Assembly (NCBI GenBank): GCA_024663395.1
Contig: JANFAH010000090.1
Location: 62,001 to 126,000 of the forward strand
Direction: 5' to 3'
Source of the DNA: Pisolithus tinctorius
Taxonomy: Eukaryota > Basidiomycota > Agaricomycetes > Boletales > Pisolithaceae
DNA length: 64,000 nucleotides
The translations under genes were made by a program, and so were the position numbers. Of the stretch, positions 48,825 through 61,112 are shown piece after piece. Each line of letters starts with the position of its first letter. Position 1 is the stretch's first letter. The notes below the pieces were generated by a model that saw only the letters and a list, made by a program, of their open reading frames with translations, ran no database searches and was not told where the DNA came from.

Positions 48825-50761
48825 CTACCACCTCCACTCGATGGATCCACAACTTTGCATCCGAACACCCTTGTACATCTTATACGTTTCCGAAGACAGT
48901 CGGACATGGTCGATTTTGAGGGAAGAGAAACTGTAAGACGGAAGCTCGAAACGTATTTGAAACGCATGTGCCGGCCTTGGAACTTGCGCTCTAAAGAGTT
49001 GCGAGATCTGAGTACTCGTATGTCAACTGAAGATACGAAAATGCCTCACTTGGATGTCCACGAGCCGCGTAGTACCCGACTGCCTGATGAATGCATGCTT
49101 GGTATCTCCCACCGCAGGATCTAAAAAACTCGGACATTCCAACAGCCTCCAGAACGAACATAAAGCGTTTACCTTTTTTCGGGAATCGAACGTCCACGAA
49201 CCCTCTGCTCCTCCAGTCGATCCGACACCTGAACCGGCCCCTGACAACGTGCATTGCGCACCAGTCGCATCCTCGCCTAGATACCATTCTATCTTCACAT
49301 TCTCCATGGCCTTCATCATTCGCGACGTAAATGTGACCGTGAAGCTCCCTGAATCGAAAAGAAATGCGTCAACGAACCCAAGTCTGTGCCTGACAAGAAT
49401 ACGAACCACCAAGTTCACCGATAATAATGTTTGGTTTGAGAGCGATAGGGATGGGGAGATTGTTCACCACTACTTTTTGCGGTGGCGCATATTGGTATTC
49501 CCCTAGCACGAATTTGCCATCCGGTGGAATAAAAGACAGTGTCTGTTCGCGTTTCCAACGTTGCAAGCTGATCATGACTAGAGTTCCGATTCAAAAGATG
49601 ATGTGGCCGAAACAGAACGTACCGTACACAAGGATGAAAAGCACACTCTGCCATCACGTTAGGATTCGAAAAGCTCGCGAGCAAGTCTGGCATCCCTGTT
49701 ATCTAGTAAGATTGGTAGTAATTTCATAGCCCCTATGGTTTCCGTACCTGACAGCCGTGAATTGCACTCAATCGTTCCAATCACATTGCTCGCAAGGGTG
49801 GCGCCGTTCCTACATAATCGTGAGAACTTGGTTTCAGGAAATCGCTCAGACAAATGCAGATTCGGAAAATCACACACCTCCCGACTATGGCACTCATTTC
49901 TTCGGTGACATCAAAAAGAATCTCGTTGGAGTTGTGTCGCACTCCCACTTTGCGCCATGGTATCGGTGATGCGAACGCTCCACCGGTGTTATTCAATGAT
50001 GTTGGACCTAAGGAGCGTCGTAAAACCCCATTTCAGCAGCCTTCATACGAAAACGTGCAAACGAGACCTACCTCCTGAACGGCCAACCGATGGTGCAGAA
50101 GCTGGGAGGGATGCAAGGAGTGTAGAAAGAAGGGAGGGCGGGATAACTATGTCACGCAGAATACTCGGCGAAGTCGTGAGAGGGTGCCCGGAAGAATCGA
50201 GAATTTCCTCTATTAGCTGCGCCAGGGGGTTCTGAACTGCCCCACAGATCCAAACCAGCCATGACATACCTGGTATACAGTGTCAAAGTTACCTTTGAGC
50301 GTGACAGTGCTGACAGTTCCAAAATAGTCCTGAAGTATGTCGTGGAACGCTTGGAGAAATGCGAAGGCGACCAAGGGGTCCACTGCAAACACGGGATTAC
50401 GGGTAAGTGCGTTGACTAGCCTGACTGTCCGCGAGTCACAAATACTTACGGTCTCCCGAAATGCTAGCCAACATTCTCATTTCACGGACCTGGATATGAC
50501 AGCAAGCGCTGCCGTCCGGCATGTCTCCACCCCCACCGGATGCAACATATATTATTGGATCTATAATACCAGACGAAGGCGCTTTTGCGAGCTCGTTGTT
50601 GAGTGCATCGATGTGAAGGAGTGGGTATGCGGGGGGAAAGGAGGTGTACCCTGACTGGATGATCGGTCGCCTGGATAGCTTCAGCCGGAGTAGCTTCAGC
50701 AAAACAACGCGTAGAAGACACACCCGTTCGCGTCCAGAATTATGAGACCATCGATGGCCAT
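48825..50761 (-). CDS. APM3: AP-3 complex medium subunit mu
   Basis: Eleven exons (50724-50761, 50450-50670, 50270-50382, 50072-50216, 49878-50007, 49748-49809, 49623-49695, 49407-49567, 49173-49348, 49050-49120, 48825-49014) give 459 residues in frame. AP-3 carries cargo from Golgi/endosome to the vacuole. The N-terminal longin-like domain starts MAIDGLIILDANGRPIIQSG; the mu-homology domain begins near NEILFDVTEEMSAIV and includes LSFIPPDGKFVLGEYQYAPP and GSFTVTFTSRMMKAMENVKI. The C-terminus ends YKGVRMQSCGSIEWRW, the usual final beta-strand. It is divergent from the hexokinase gene. Confidence 0.93.
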
Positions 50762-51341
50762 CTTTGCTGAACCAGCCGCCTCGACGAGACACAGGTCGAG
50801 GATTACATGATCAGACGTTTTCCAAAAAGGCAATGAGCTATTAGTCATAATATACACTGGCGCGAGTCCGCGGTTTCATGTGGTGGTGTGAGCTGTTCTC
50901 TGTCGACTGTCATCAACTGTCATTCCATTACTTCGTCCGAATATATATATCTCCTGTGGATGCTAATAAGAGACACCCGAGACAAGTAAAATCCAGGAGC
51001 AATAGGATCATTAGGATGACGTTGGGTTACTGACCCCGGACGAGTCGGTGCTCCTTATGTAAAGTGCTACGCGTTTCAAGTGTACTGGATAGCACAACGC
51101 ACACTCAAATCTGATCTGAAAGATTATCTATGATACAAGGATTAGCGATAAGTTTGCGAATCCGGTTGGGCCGCAGTTGGAAACGAGAACACTTGGCTAT
51201 TATAGTCGGATGTGTTATAAACATTGGGTACCTCTCGGTGTACAGTACAGCTGACCCGACTATCCCCGGACTTGATTAAAAACCCGTTGCACTGCTCCAC
51301 TGTGACGCTATCTCTGTACCTCTATCTCTGACAGGACTGGC
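50762..51341. other. Divergent promoter region between APM3 and hexokinase
   Basis: Non-coding, with an ATATATATAT run at 50941 and several TA-rich patches. No reading frame or repeat of interest. Confidence 0.5.
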
Positions 51342-53569
51342 ATGCCGCAGACGCATGCGATATACGCCCACACTGGCGAGGACGTCCTCTCGTCCGTCTT
51401 CCAGCAACTTGATGTCGACGATGACCGTCTCTTTAATATCACGATGACTTTCTTGCATGAAATGTGGGACGGTCTGAATAACTACGGACATGATATGGCG
51501 ATGATGTGCGTTATCAGATGTCCTATGCAGTAACACGACAGCCAACCGCCCATGTAGCCCAACATTCGTGAGGAGCATCCCGGACGGCTCAGAGAAGGGG
51601 TATGTTGACGTTACACACGAATGTTCCCTGGCAACTGATCTCGACGCTACTAGCACTTTTCTCGCCCTCGATCTGGGCGGCACTAATCTGTAGGTCCCTG
51701 AAATATAGCTCCACAAAAAATGGCACTAGAATATTGTCAGTCGTGTTTGCGAGGTTAACCTCCACGGCGACAAGACATTCTCTCTTCGCCAACAGAAATA
51801 CAAGGTCTCTGACGCGCTTAAAACTGGCGAGGCGACTACCCTCTTCGGTGCGAGCAGTGTTTGTCGTCGTCTCCTAGGCTAAATCCCCTCCCCCTCTCTT
51901 CTCCTCAGACTATCTCGCAGACTCCGTCGATGCGTTCCTCACAGACTCTGGCTCACCAAACTGTGCTCTTCCTCCATCCCTCGCCCGCAGGAATCTTGCT
52001 GAAGTGTCCGACGAGGAGGACGTGCCATACATTCCTCTTGGTCTGACTTTTTCTTTCCCCGTGGAACAGACAGCACTTGATTCGGGCAAACTCCTCACAT
52101 GGACCAAAGGCTTCGCCGCCAAAAATGCTATCGGGAATGACGTCGTCAAACTCCTTCAAGATGCCTTCGATCGCAAAAATATGCACGTCCGGTGTGTCGC
52201 GCTAGTGAACGACGTGAGTATTCTATCTCTCTTATTCACCCACCCCGTTCACATCGCGTTCCTCGTCACCTTCACTATGCGTAATCCCCATTCTCAGACT
52301 GTCGGTGCCCTGCTTTCTCGGGCCTACACTTCGGGCGGTTGCATCCTTGGTGCTATTTTTGGCACCGGGACAAACGGCGCATATGTCGAAGACATGGCCA
52401 GCATTTCGAAGCTTGGGAGAAGTGCAGCCGTTAAGGAAGGGAACTTGATGGTCGTGAACACAGAGTGGGGAGGGTTCAACAATTCGGTGCGTACTCCTCG
52501 AACTCCCTTAAAATCTCATCCGAACACATACTCGCCAAGCGGTCGGCATTGCCAAGTACGCCTTACGACAACAAGGTTGACCGCGAATCCATCAACCCCG
52601 GAAAACAAGCCTTCGAGAAGTTTATCTCCGGAATGTACCTTGGCGAAATCACTCGCAACGTCATCGTGAGCCTGATCGACGCAGCTCCGAAACCGCTTCT
52701 CTTCTCTGGGCATTCATCCAAACAGCTAAACAAGCAATGGGGTGTAGATACAGCTGTGCTGAGCGAAGTCGAGGAAGCATGGGAGGGAATTGGGCGATTT
52801 GCGCCCGAAGACACGGGATCAACGGCAGAAGTCACGAACGCAGGAGAGGGGACAAAGACAAGTAATGGCACAGATTCGACAAGGCAACCGTCCGTGCAAC
52901 AGAAACTAGAACACATACGAGATGTGATCATTAAGAGGATGGAACTGCCTCCTGACTCAGTTTCGTTGAATGATGCAGACGTCGTACGAAAGATATGTAC
53001 CCACATTGCCTGGCGGGCGGCGCGGTTGAGCTCGTGTGCGGTTGCTGCTGTTTTGTTTCAAACGGGGCGGGCACGCCTCACAAGAGGCGGGGAGGAAACG
53101 AAGAATACGGCACCATTAGTCGACGAAGGAAAGAGGATTGGGGTGGGTGTCGACGGAAGGTGAGTGTCTTTGCGCATTGGGTTAAATTGAGATGTTAATG
53201 CCATTTGATGATCTTCCACCGATATTATAGTTTGGTCGAACATTATCCCTACTTCGAGAAGAAACTGAGGTCGTCATTGCGCGTTCTCGTCGGGGAGGAC
53301 GTGGAGCGCCGTGTCGATATCGGCTTGGCGAAAGACGGCAGTGGTGTTGGAGGTGCGATACTCTTTTCTGCCTGGCGCCCGCTCCCCGCCCGTTCCATCC
53401 ACTAAGTACTGACATGTCTTCATCAGCTGCGCTTTGTGCCCTCGTGGCATACCGGCAGAACATGGTAAAACAGTATCACACCGTGTACGAACATGAGGTT
53501 GCCAACGGGGTGTCCGAGTCGCGTGGGGCGGAGCACTCCGCCTACCCCGACTCGTTGGCTCGGACATAA
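51342..53569 (+). CDS. Hexokinase/glucokinase family protein
   Basis: Nine exons (51342-51505, 51558-51599, 51654-51689, 51741-51847, 51909-52213, 52298-52486, 52540-53159, 53231-53352, 53427-53569) give 575 residues, longer than the usual 480-520. Signatures are intact: ATP site FLALDLGGTNLR, sugar-binding region LGLTFSFPVEQTALDSGKLL with WTKGF, catalytic Asp in ALVNDTVGALL, and GAIFGTGTNGAYVE. GVDGSLVEHYPYFE is the adenosine-binding region. The extra length comes from a Thr/Ser/Glu-rich insertion near residues 360-410 and a long, Glu/Ser-rich tail. Catalytic residues are present, so it is probably active, but regulatory hexokinase-like proteins also keep some of these. Confidence 0.92.
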
Positions 53570-55113
53570 ACCAGGATTCTCGACACATGGACTTCGGCTC
53601 TTCATCCTTATCTCATCTTCGTCGAGTTTTGCATGCGCCGCCGTTATCAGGTTCGTTGGGGGAGTATCTATGTAAGTAAGCCAACGCGCGGCCGCAACCG
53701 AAACGGTATTAATATTATGGTGGATGCCAATGGTGTCACACGAGCAACATTTCTGTTCAATGCGGCGCATGATTTAGATCAGTAGAACACAACGAACTTT
53801 CCACACTGGCGTGTGTCCTAGTTCCCGATCCTTTCCCTATCTACTTATCATCTCACTTTCTGGCATGTTCCACTGCTACACGTATGTGTACGTTCGTGTA
53901 TGTATTACATATATGATGAACCACGAGATCGTTGTACGCCATACAAACGTGGTGTCCACACCGTGTGTCCATTCTTATTACATATATCCCCTTTTGCCTC
54001 CGAAACCCTAAAGTGCCCTCTCAGACAGTCCCCTGTTTCCCCATCCCCATCCCTCAATAACAGGCGGCGGTAATTATAACTTGAGTTTCTGTAACAAGGG
54101 ACTGGCTGAACGCAGTTTGCGCAATGACCGGCTGCCCCGAAACACATGAAATTCTGTCAGGTCGGTCGGGAGAGCATCGCAACGTGGCAGTCAGATGACG
54201 GACAACCAAGACAACAGGTGATTTGCATCGGGCTGACAGGGGTCCTCCATCTCAACCCCCGCCCTGTAATTAATGCTAGCACACGGTTACAAGGTGTAAT
54301 GGATAATACATCGCATGCAAGGAAAGCACCGGATAGCGACGACAGCGGGTGAGTAAAGCAATACAGACTTTACTTGGGAGGTGTGCGGAGAATGTATGTG
54401 TATGCGTATGTATTATATGTGCTAGTTGGACATATCGTACAGAACATTATTCGACATTCAATTCCACATTTGATCTTGATTTTCCTCTTGAGGAAAAATT
54501 CGGTAGGTTGAGAGGGGATGAGGCGAGCTATGATAACAGTCGTATGTGTGATGAGGATGCAAAGGAACGAGAGTGGTGTGAGTGAAGGAGGATAAGCGAT
54601 CGTAGTCGTGCTTGGGAGATTGAATTCGGAATAACTGCGCGAGGGCTGGCAGCTGCACGCAGCAGACAGGCCATGTCGTACACGCGTAATCCCAGATAGT
54701 TGCAGCACCGGCCCTGTGAAATGTGCCGTGCGCATCACATCGCAAAACAGTGCAGCAGAGTAGAATCGACAGAAGACAAGGTAGGCGCCCCAGGCATGTG
54801 AAATCAAGTCAGATATTTGAGTTGTATCTGAACAAACAAAACAAGAGGTTGGGTAATGCAACATAGCGTTGAAAGCGAAAGAAAAAGAGAGAACGGAGGG
54901 AAGACGATAAATCGAAGCTCAGGAAACACCAAGCTTCGTGGAGCGGGAGTCTTTAAGGAAATTCGAAAGTGTCTTATTGACTCTCCTGGATGTCCACCAG
55001 TCACTGCTTGAATTATGCGCATGCACGAATATGGGTGGCGGACCCACTACGTATACGGGGCCGGAAGATATCCGCGACGCGGACCACTGGGTCGCACACG
55101 GGCCAGGGGCGTG
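53570..55113. other. 1.5-kb intergenic region
   Basis: Between the converging ends of the hexokinase and bZIP genes. Short frames only; a GTATGTGTATGCGTATGTATTATATG tract at about 54392 is a simple-sequence stretch. Nothing else is seen. Confidence 0.5.
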
Positions 55114-56717
55114 TCAGTAACCGTATGATACTCGTGCTGGAGCCGCACCAGTGGCGGCGCCACCCTTCGCACCCATGTTCATACTCATGCTCACAGGTTG
55201 GCCGTTCGATACGACCGTTGTGGCTGGTGGCACGACACTTGGGCCCACAGTTGGTCCTCCCGGACCAATAACCGCACCACCGACGAGCGCGGATAATCGT
55301 GATATTTCCTCCCGAGAGGATACAAGCGCAGCTGTCAGCCGCTCGTTCTCAGTCGTGAGGTACTCGACCTTGGCCTGGAGGGACGCCAACCACGCCTTTT
55401 TACGCTGACGACATTTCAAGGCAGCTACTCGTGTTTTAGTAGGTGTGGCACCGGAACCACAAGTAGATATATACCTTGTCGGTTACGTTCCAGGAAGTTT
55501 CTCCGCTTCTCCTCCTCGGTCTCCGGCTTTTTCTGTTGTCTCCCCTTCGTCGTCGTACCTTGTGCAGTGTGATGCTGTTGCGATTGTTCCTCCCTTTCTT
55601 CGTCGTCGTCATCGTCCTCCTCCTCTTCCTCCCCAGACTCCTTGCTGTGTCCGTTGGTACTGACACTAGTGATGGTATTGGCCCGCGTACGCTTTGCCTG
55701 GGTAGGAGAATGGACTGCTGCCCTTGTAGTGGGCACAGGCGGAGGACTGCCAACGTCATACGATTTCCGTTTCGTCCCTCTTCGGCCGTTCGCGGGTGCG
55801 ACAGTCGCACCATTAGCGCGTGCTTGAGCTTCCTCGCGCTTGGTGAGCTCTTGATGCGCTTGTGAAAGTAGATATAACCCATTGGCCGCTGTGCTCGCTG
55901 CGTTGTTGGTACCGCCATAACCGGAATCTGCGGTTTCTTGACTTGCAGCAGTGACTGAGTTGGCGAGGTTCGAGCTTGTGGTCGGAGCGCGAGTGGCCGA
56001 GCTATACTGGCTAGATGGATTGTTAAGAACACCCGTTATGGCCGAAAGAGTGTTTGGGGTGATTGTCGGATTCGCCGAGGTGGCCGAGCTATTATTCATG
56101 AGAGCGAGGAACGCGGCTGTGTTTGGGGAGGGGGGCGGGAAGGACACGGGACCTCCTACGAGGGGAGTAAGGCTGGGAGTTAGACCGGTACGTGGAGTAA
56201 GGCCTGTGCGGGGAGTTAGGCCTGTACGGAAGGAGGCCGGATCGAAGGGGAGATGAGGGCCTGCATCTGAGCCCTGCTGTGGACCAGCAAGCATGGCTGG
56301 GGAGAGAGGCCCCGCACGGAGAGAGTTTGCGAGGGTAGAAGAGAACTGCCACGCATAGGTCGGGTCTGAAGGAGATGCAAGGGCTGCGACAGGTGGGAGG
56401 ACGGTTCTGGGTGAAGAGGAACGGGCGGCATCGTTCTTTGGGTGCGACGTGGATGACGATGATGGGGGTCTCTCAGCATGGGAGTTCTTGGAGTGGTCGG
56501 ATGCGGGGCTTGCAGAGTCTCTCTGGGAGGTGGAGGTGTGTCGAATGTTGGACGGGCGGGAGAAAGACTGCTCGAATGGGTTGGGTTCGAGGTCGAAGTC
56601 GGAGCGGATCTGTCGAGTCGGGGGGGGTCTGGGGAGCTGGGCTGTAGTCTGGTGGTGTTCAGGGGAAGTTGAGGGCTTCGGGACGGAGTCACTGTAGTTG
56701 GGGGGAGTAGAGGACAT
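55114..56717 (-). CDS. ATF/CREB-type bZIP transcription factor
   Basis: Two exons (55475-56717 and 55114-55424, intron 50 bases) give 517 residues. The basic region crosses the splice (RRNFLERNRQAALKCRQRKK), then a leucine zipper (AWLASLQAKVEYLTTENERL). This is the Atf1/Sko1/Aft1 class acting downstream of stress MAP kinases. The N-terminal 340 residues are Pro/Ser/Thr-rich, with SP/TP sites, three tandem RTGLTP units and an acidic run before the basic region. The C-terminus is Gly/Pro/Val-rich. Acceptor 55424 was chosen over one two bases earlier because it restores the NRQAALKCRQ motif. Confidence 0.93.
56175..56228 (-). repeat. Three 18-base tandem repeats coding for RTGLTP
   Basis: Three near-identical 18-base units in the bZIP gene code RTGLTP-RTGLTP-RTGLTP before SLTPLVGG. 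Each unit contains a TP site. Copy number may vary among strains. Confidence 0.7.
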
Positions 56718-57307
56718 TGCGATGACGATAAGACTACGTAGTGTGAGGGGGGGCAGTCACTGTCTGGGTTGAGTGCTGTGATGACGACAGAGCAAAGCTT
56801 ACAAGGTTCGGTGACGACACTGGTGTGGCCCGCGGAGGGTTGCTTCTGAATAGATGGCCGACTCCGGTGTGTGAGGTTTTTCAATTCCTCCGCTAACTTT
56901 TTTTCGGGAAATACACTGATTCCGGCCCCAAGAAGACTTCTCCTCCTCGTCTGCTGCGTTGGCCCGTGCGTTTGCCCCGGCTTTCTCAGATGGGGAGGGT
57001 TGCAAAAAGATGACGACGTCTGACGTAGTCGTGTTATATTCAACTTCAGGCGGAGCTCCAATCCTTCCCCTTACCTTCCTGTTATATCGCAGATCCGACA
57101 CACGTCATATGCCCGTCGCTCGCAAGGACTCCTATCACCCCCAGCTTATAATTCTGATCCAGCGCTCCAGTCTTCGGCGGCGAAACTTGTGTGTATACAG
57201 AATCGAAGAGAGTATGGTACATATGGTAGCTTTTGACATAGACACCCACAACTACCGCGTGTTTGGCCAGCCTTCGCCTCATGTCCACCCCAATATCCCC
57301 ACCTGAC
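56718..57307. other. Region between bZIP start and DUF3445 gene end
   Basis: Promoter of the minus-strand bZIP gene plus the 3' flank of the DUF3445 gene. Frames are short and on both strands. Two TGACG-type motifs occur near 57012-57024 (GATGACGACGTCTGACGTAG), matching the ATF/CREB half-site; autoregulation of the bZIP gene is a reasonable guess. Confidence 0.5.
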
Positions 57308-59596
57308 CTAATAAGGATACGGCAACATACCTTCATCTGGCCCGTCCGTGATCCCCTCCTTCTCTGCACACTCGTCCAGATACCCTAGCAGCACATCTCG
57401 ATACATATCCCTCCCCTTGTAAACAGCAACCTCCTCCGGCCAACTCCGGACGGCACTCGCCAACCGTCCTGCAACGCCCCTCTCTCGAACAAGATCTTCC
57501 ACCTTGAATAGGTAAGTGCGTATGCCAAATACGATGGCTCCTGTGCGTGGGAGCCGCCTCAACGTTTGCCTCTCGCTCCGCAATCGCAACGTCGCCGGAC
57601 AAAGGTACACCGCTGGATCTGCACTATGTCCATGTCCATGCTTCAGGCTGTCCTCGGGTCCGTTCGTAGACTCTGACCACCCCAATTCTTCAGGGTCGAC
57701 ATCCGACGCCGTTTCCCCTTCGATATCGTATGATCGGCCATCACCCGCCGCTCGCGTATCCTTGCTCGGTTTGACCACCTGAATGAAATAATTATTCCGT
57801 ATCACAGGTTTGTCCACGGCCATCCGCCTGAAAAACCGCTCCATGCTCGTCTTCAGTTTTTCCTTGACTACATGTCGTTGATCAATCGAAAGACCCGCAA
57901 CACCTTCCACCACAACAGGAACCGGCTCGAACAGCACTCACATTGCGGTACATTCCCTGACAAATGAATTTCATCAAGCGGCTTCCCAATCTTGTCCCTC
58001 ATCCGCCAAAACCCTGTGGTGCGGGAGCGACGGTGAATAGAATAAAATACAGTTCGCCGTCACCCCACGTTGGTTACACACCTGGTACACATATCGACCC
58101 TGCTTGGAAGTAGTACTTGCCATCTGTTCCTGTAACGCCGCAAACGTCAGATGACCTCAATCAAAAAGCCTCCGCCCACAAGCCCCGCTTAAGCTGCACG
58201 AGACAAAAACAGCAAGTCACACACCTTCGATCATAATTGCCATGTCCTCTTGGACCCTTTTTGGAGAACGTTCAATGGCAGTCAATCGCCCGCATCACAT
58301 AATTGATGCGAATAACGTAAGCAACTCACAGACCCGTCACAATTTTCATTGCCTCCTCGCCCATCTCAGTGCACTGCAGCGTCTCTAGTTTGCTGAGATC
58401 ATAGGTAACGCCCGTCGCGAGTGCTGTGATCGTCCAGATGGGCATTTTATCATCCCAACCGAGAGGGATACCGCCAACGGATGGAACACGAGATGTCGAC
58501 GGGTGGAGTCGCGTAATTTGGAAGGAGCAAGGGTACCGACGGGCAAGGTATTCTGCCAATTCATAAAGCAGTTCCTTGGCTGCATCCGATTGGTCGCCCG
58601 TATTTAATGTTGGAGAGAGAGAAAAATCAGAGACGAAATAATTCTCTACACTCGTTGCCCACATACCAGCATCAGCTCCCCCTGGGACAATTACCAAGCC
58701 GTCTGACCTTGGAGGTAAAACGCGTACGATATCTCTGCTGCGCGTGCAAAGCCTAAATTGGCGCACATGCTGGTAATAAACAAAGTCCGAGTCCAGTTCG
58801 ATCCATTCGTTCCATGGCATAGACCGGATACCCATAGTGACACTGGAATCAAAACGGATGAGAAACCCTTGAAACAGCAAAGCGAGGCAGGATTGCTGGA
58901 GTGAAACCCGGAGAGCAATAACACCGAACCGCTGTGCACCGTTCCCGCACATAGATATGGTTAACCTCAGGTGCAGTCACAAAGCACTTAGTTCGAAGTA
59001 CAAAGTAACATGGAACCAGTGATGTCACGTCTGCTGGCCCACCAATTCTATACCTAAACAGAAGGGATCACTGTAGGAGACTTACTGATACTGCCCCCAT
59101 CTAAACGGACGATAGGGAATTGGTTGAATTTCCATGATATCGCGAGACGGCGATATTTCTGGGTAATTAAATTTCTGGGGAGTCCATACTTACGTACCAT
59201 ATGATTCAAAATTAAAGGTAAATGAGAAACTACTCCCGATAGGTGAGTGGCTGATTCGGACTCACATCCGACCTCACGATTCTTGTTTGTGTCCAATGAT
59301 TTGTGGGGACCGGCGTTGACAGAGTCCCTAGGTGATTTTTCCTCAGCACCACTCGGTATGGTAGGATGTGTCGCGGTCGACATGCGGATCCACTGAAAGA
59401 CGCTGCAAATCACGAAGAACGCAAGGGCCTGAAGAATGAGATAAAGAAACGTATATGATATCCACGGAGTCGTTCGTGGTGTATTGATATCGTCTCCAAC
59501 TACCTTCCCGTGTGTATTCAGGGCGCTAGAGCCCACGATGGTGACAATGTAGGTTAACCGTTTGCACATGTGCACGAGAGCGGGAATGGCGACCAT
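57308..59596 (-). CDS. DUF3445-family oxidoreductase, membrane-anchored
   Basis: Eight exons (59278-59596, 59086-59188, 58667-58842, 58330-58579, 58225-58256, 58082-58129, 57942-58013, 57308-57867) give 519 residues. Family members are related to a heme-dependent oxidative N-demethylase subunit. Visible family blocks are PYRPFRWGQYHVTMGIRSMP, ELLYELAEYLARRYP, GKYYFQAGSICVPGFWRMRD, GKPLDEIHL and TSMERFFRRM. The N-terminus has one membrane helix (ISYTFLYLILQALAFFVICS), so it is probably anchored. The intron after exon 2 is 243 bases, the longest in the window, and could hide a small exon. The substrate is unknown. The ATG at 59596 was used; the frame upstream begins with a non-ATG codon. Confidence 0.85.
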
Positions 59597-60222
59597 GTGT
59601 GACTGTTTCACTGAGGCGAAGCTCCACTCAAAGGGTAGCGTATCTAGGACAGAAGGAATTGAGTAAGAGCAGGGTGTCGAGATACAGGGACGTTATAACT
59701 TAAGTCTGCTGATACGGACCGAGATAAGGACGCACTACAGCCGTATCACGGTGCGGTCCCCCCCTCTCCCCGGCTCTATTGGTTACAGATGGCACGTTTC
59801 TGCAATCACAGGCAAAAGTGTGACCATTCGCTTCCCAGACGACGCTTGGCCCGGGCGTAGTACTGGCATTACATGAAGCCAATCACGTGCCAGCGGGGGG
59901 ATATGTACTACGAAAGGTTGCGTGGAGTGTTCATGCCCAAACTTGGGTCATACGCAGTCTGAGAACGGCATCAGCGTAGCGCCGTAGCCAGATAGATACT
60001 TGCCATTCATTGATAAGAGGGATGATGCAGATTCACAATACAAGCAGTGTCAGACGTAGCCTTGAACCAGACAGAATTCAGTCCCACCCTCAGATCAATC
60101 CTCCGGTTGCAGCCACGCCTTCGGAATCCTCCGGGGACAGGAGGACAAGAAACGGGGGTATTAATGCACGAGGTATAAGTTCCTCATCGGAGTGAATATT
60201 CTTTGCTCCTCTCTGCACTCCC
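59597..60222. other. Divergent promoter region between DUF3445 gene and ISD11
   Basis: Non-coding; CCCCCCCTCTCCCC at about 59759-59772 is the only notable tract. No gene seen. Confidence 0.5.
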
Positions 60223-60586
60223 ATGAGCACCCAACCGACACGCAATGCTCTCCTTGGCCTATACGGCGCGACGCTACGCGCAGCCAGGTCATTCAAATCC
60301 TACAACTTTCGCAATTACTTCCTGCAACGAACGAGAGACAACTTTCGTAGTTTACTGGTAAGTACTTGGTTTCTCGAATGCATCTCGCGACAAATGTACT
60401 AACAACGCCTTTCATGCTACCTCCGTTTCATTGCAGGCTGAGACTGACTCCGATAAGGTGTCCCGCGCATACAAGCAGGCCGTCGGAGAGCTGGCAATGC
60501 TAAAGCGGAGCGCAATCGTCAACCAGCTCTACGCCGGTCCGCCTCTACCCATAGAGGTACACGGCGCTGAGAAGGGCGGCGTTTGA
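60223..60586 (+). CDS. ISD11: LYR-motif protein Isd11 (LYRM4)
   Basis: Two exons (60223-60357, 60437-60586) give 94 residues. Isd11 stabilises the mitochondrial cysteine desulfurase Nfs1 for iron-sulfur cluster assembly, with acyl carrier protein. The family pattern is seen in LYGATLRAARSFKSYNFRNY and RTRDNFR, then ELAMLKRSAIVNQLY. The usual Leu-Tyr-Arg motif reads Leu-Tyr-Gly here; the Phe further on and the Arg-Thr-Arg-Asp block are kept. Size and position of helices fit. It lies close to RCF1 and ATP7, also mitochondrial. Confidence 0.87.
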
Positions 60587-61112
60587 CTGCGAGCGTCCTT
60601 GGAGGACAGCACACAGTTGCCACGTCGTACCGATGCTGCAAATTCACAAGTCAGGCACATATGGAGGTAGCAGAGAATGCGGCAGAAGATATTGGCGGAG
60701 ATTGTAGCTTTTGCGACCGGGAAAGTGAACTGCAGCGACGCCTTGCCGGCAGCGCAACCTGAGGGCTTATCTTTTTCCCCATCGACGATCACCGCCTTCC
60801 CAACCATGAGGAGTGCATTGTTATGGAACCTCTTAAGTTAGACAACTCCTCGGACTTCATTCAGCCCTCCATAGGTGATCCAATGACTTGGCATCCGCTG
60901 GCATTCAATCGTAGTGTGATGATTGATCCGGGTGACCCGTCTAAGTGGTTACAGACATGTCGCATTTGCAAAACGTGTATTGCGAGAGTACTAGGGAAGG
61001 AACCCACGATTGGACGACGCATCGGCCACGGGACTGGATAATAGATGCCAGCGTAGTGGTAGGTGCCAGAAGCTAAGGTAGCAGAGGTTCAGGTGTAGCT
61101 CGAGGAACAATG
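60587..61112. other. Convergent region between ISD11 and RCF1
   Basis: Short frames on both strands without family resemblance. Probably the two 3' flanks. Confidence 0.5.

Noticed and set aside
48749..49506. Plus-strand frames at 48813-49506
   Set aside because: They are antisense shadows of the AP-3 mu exons.
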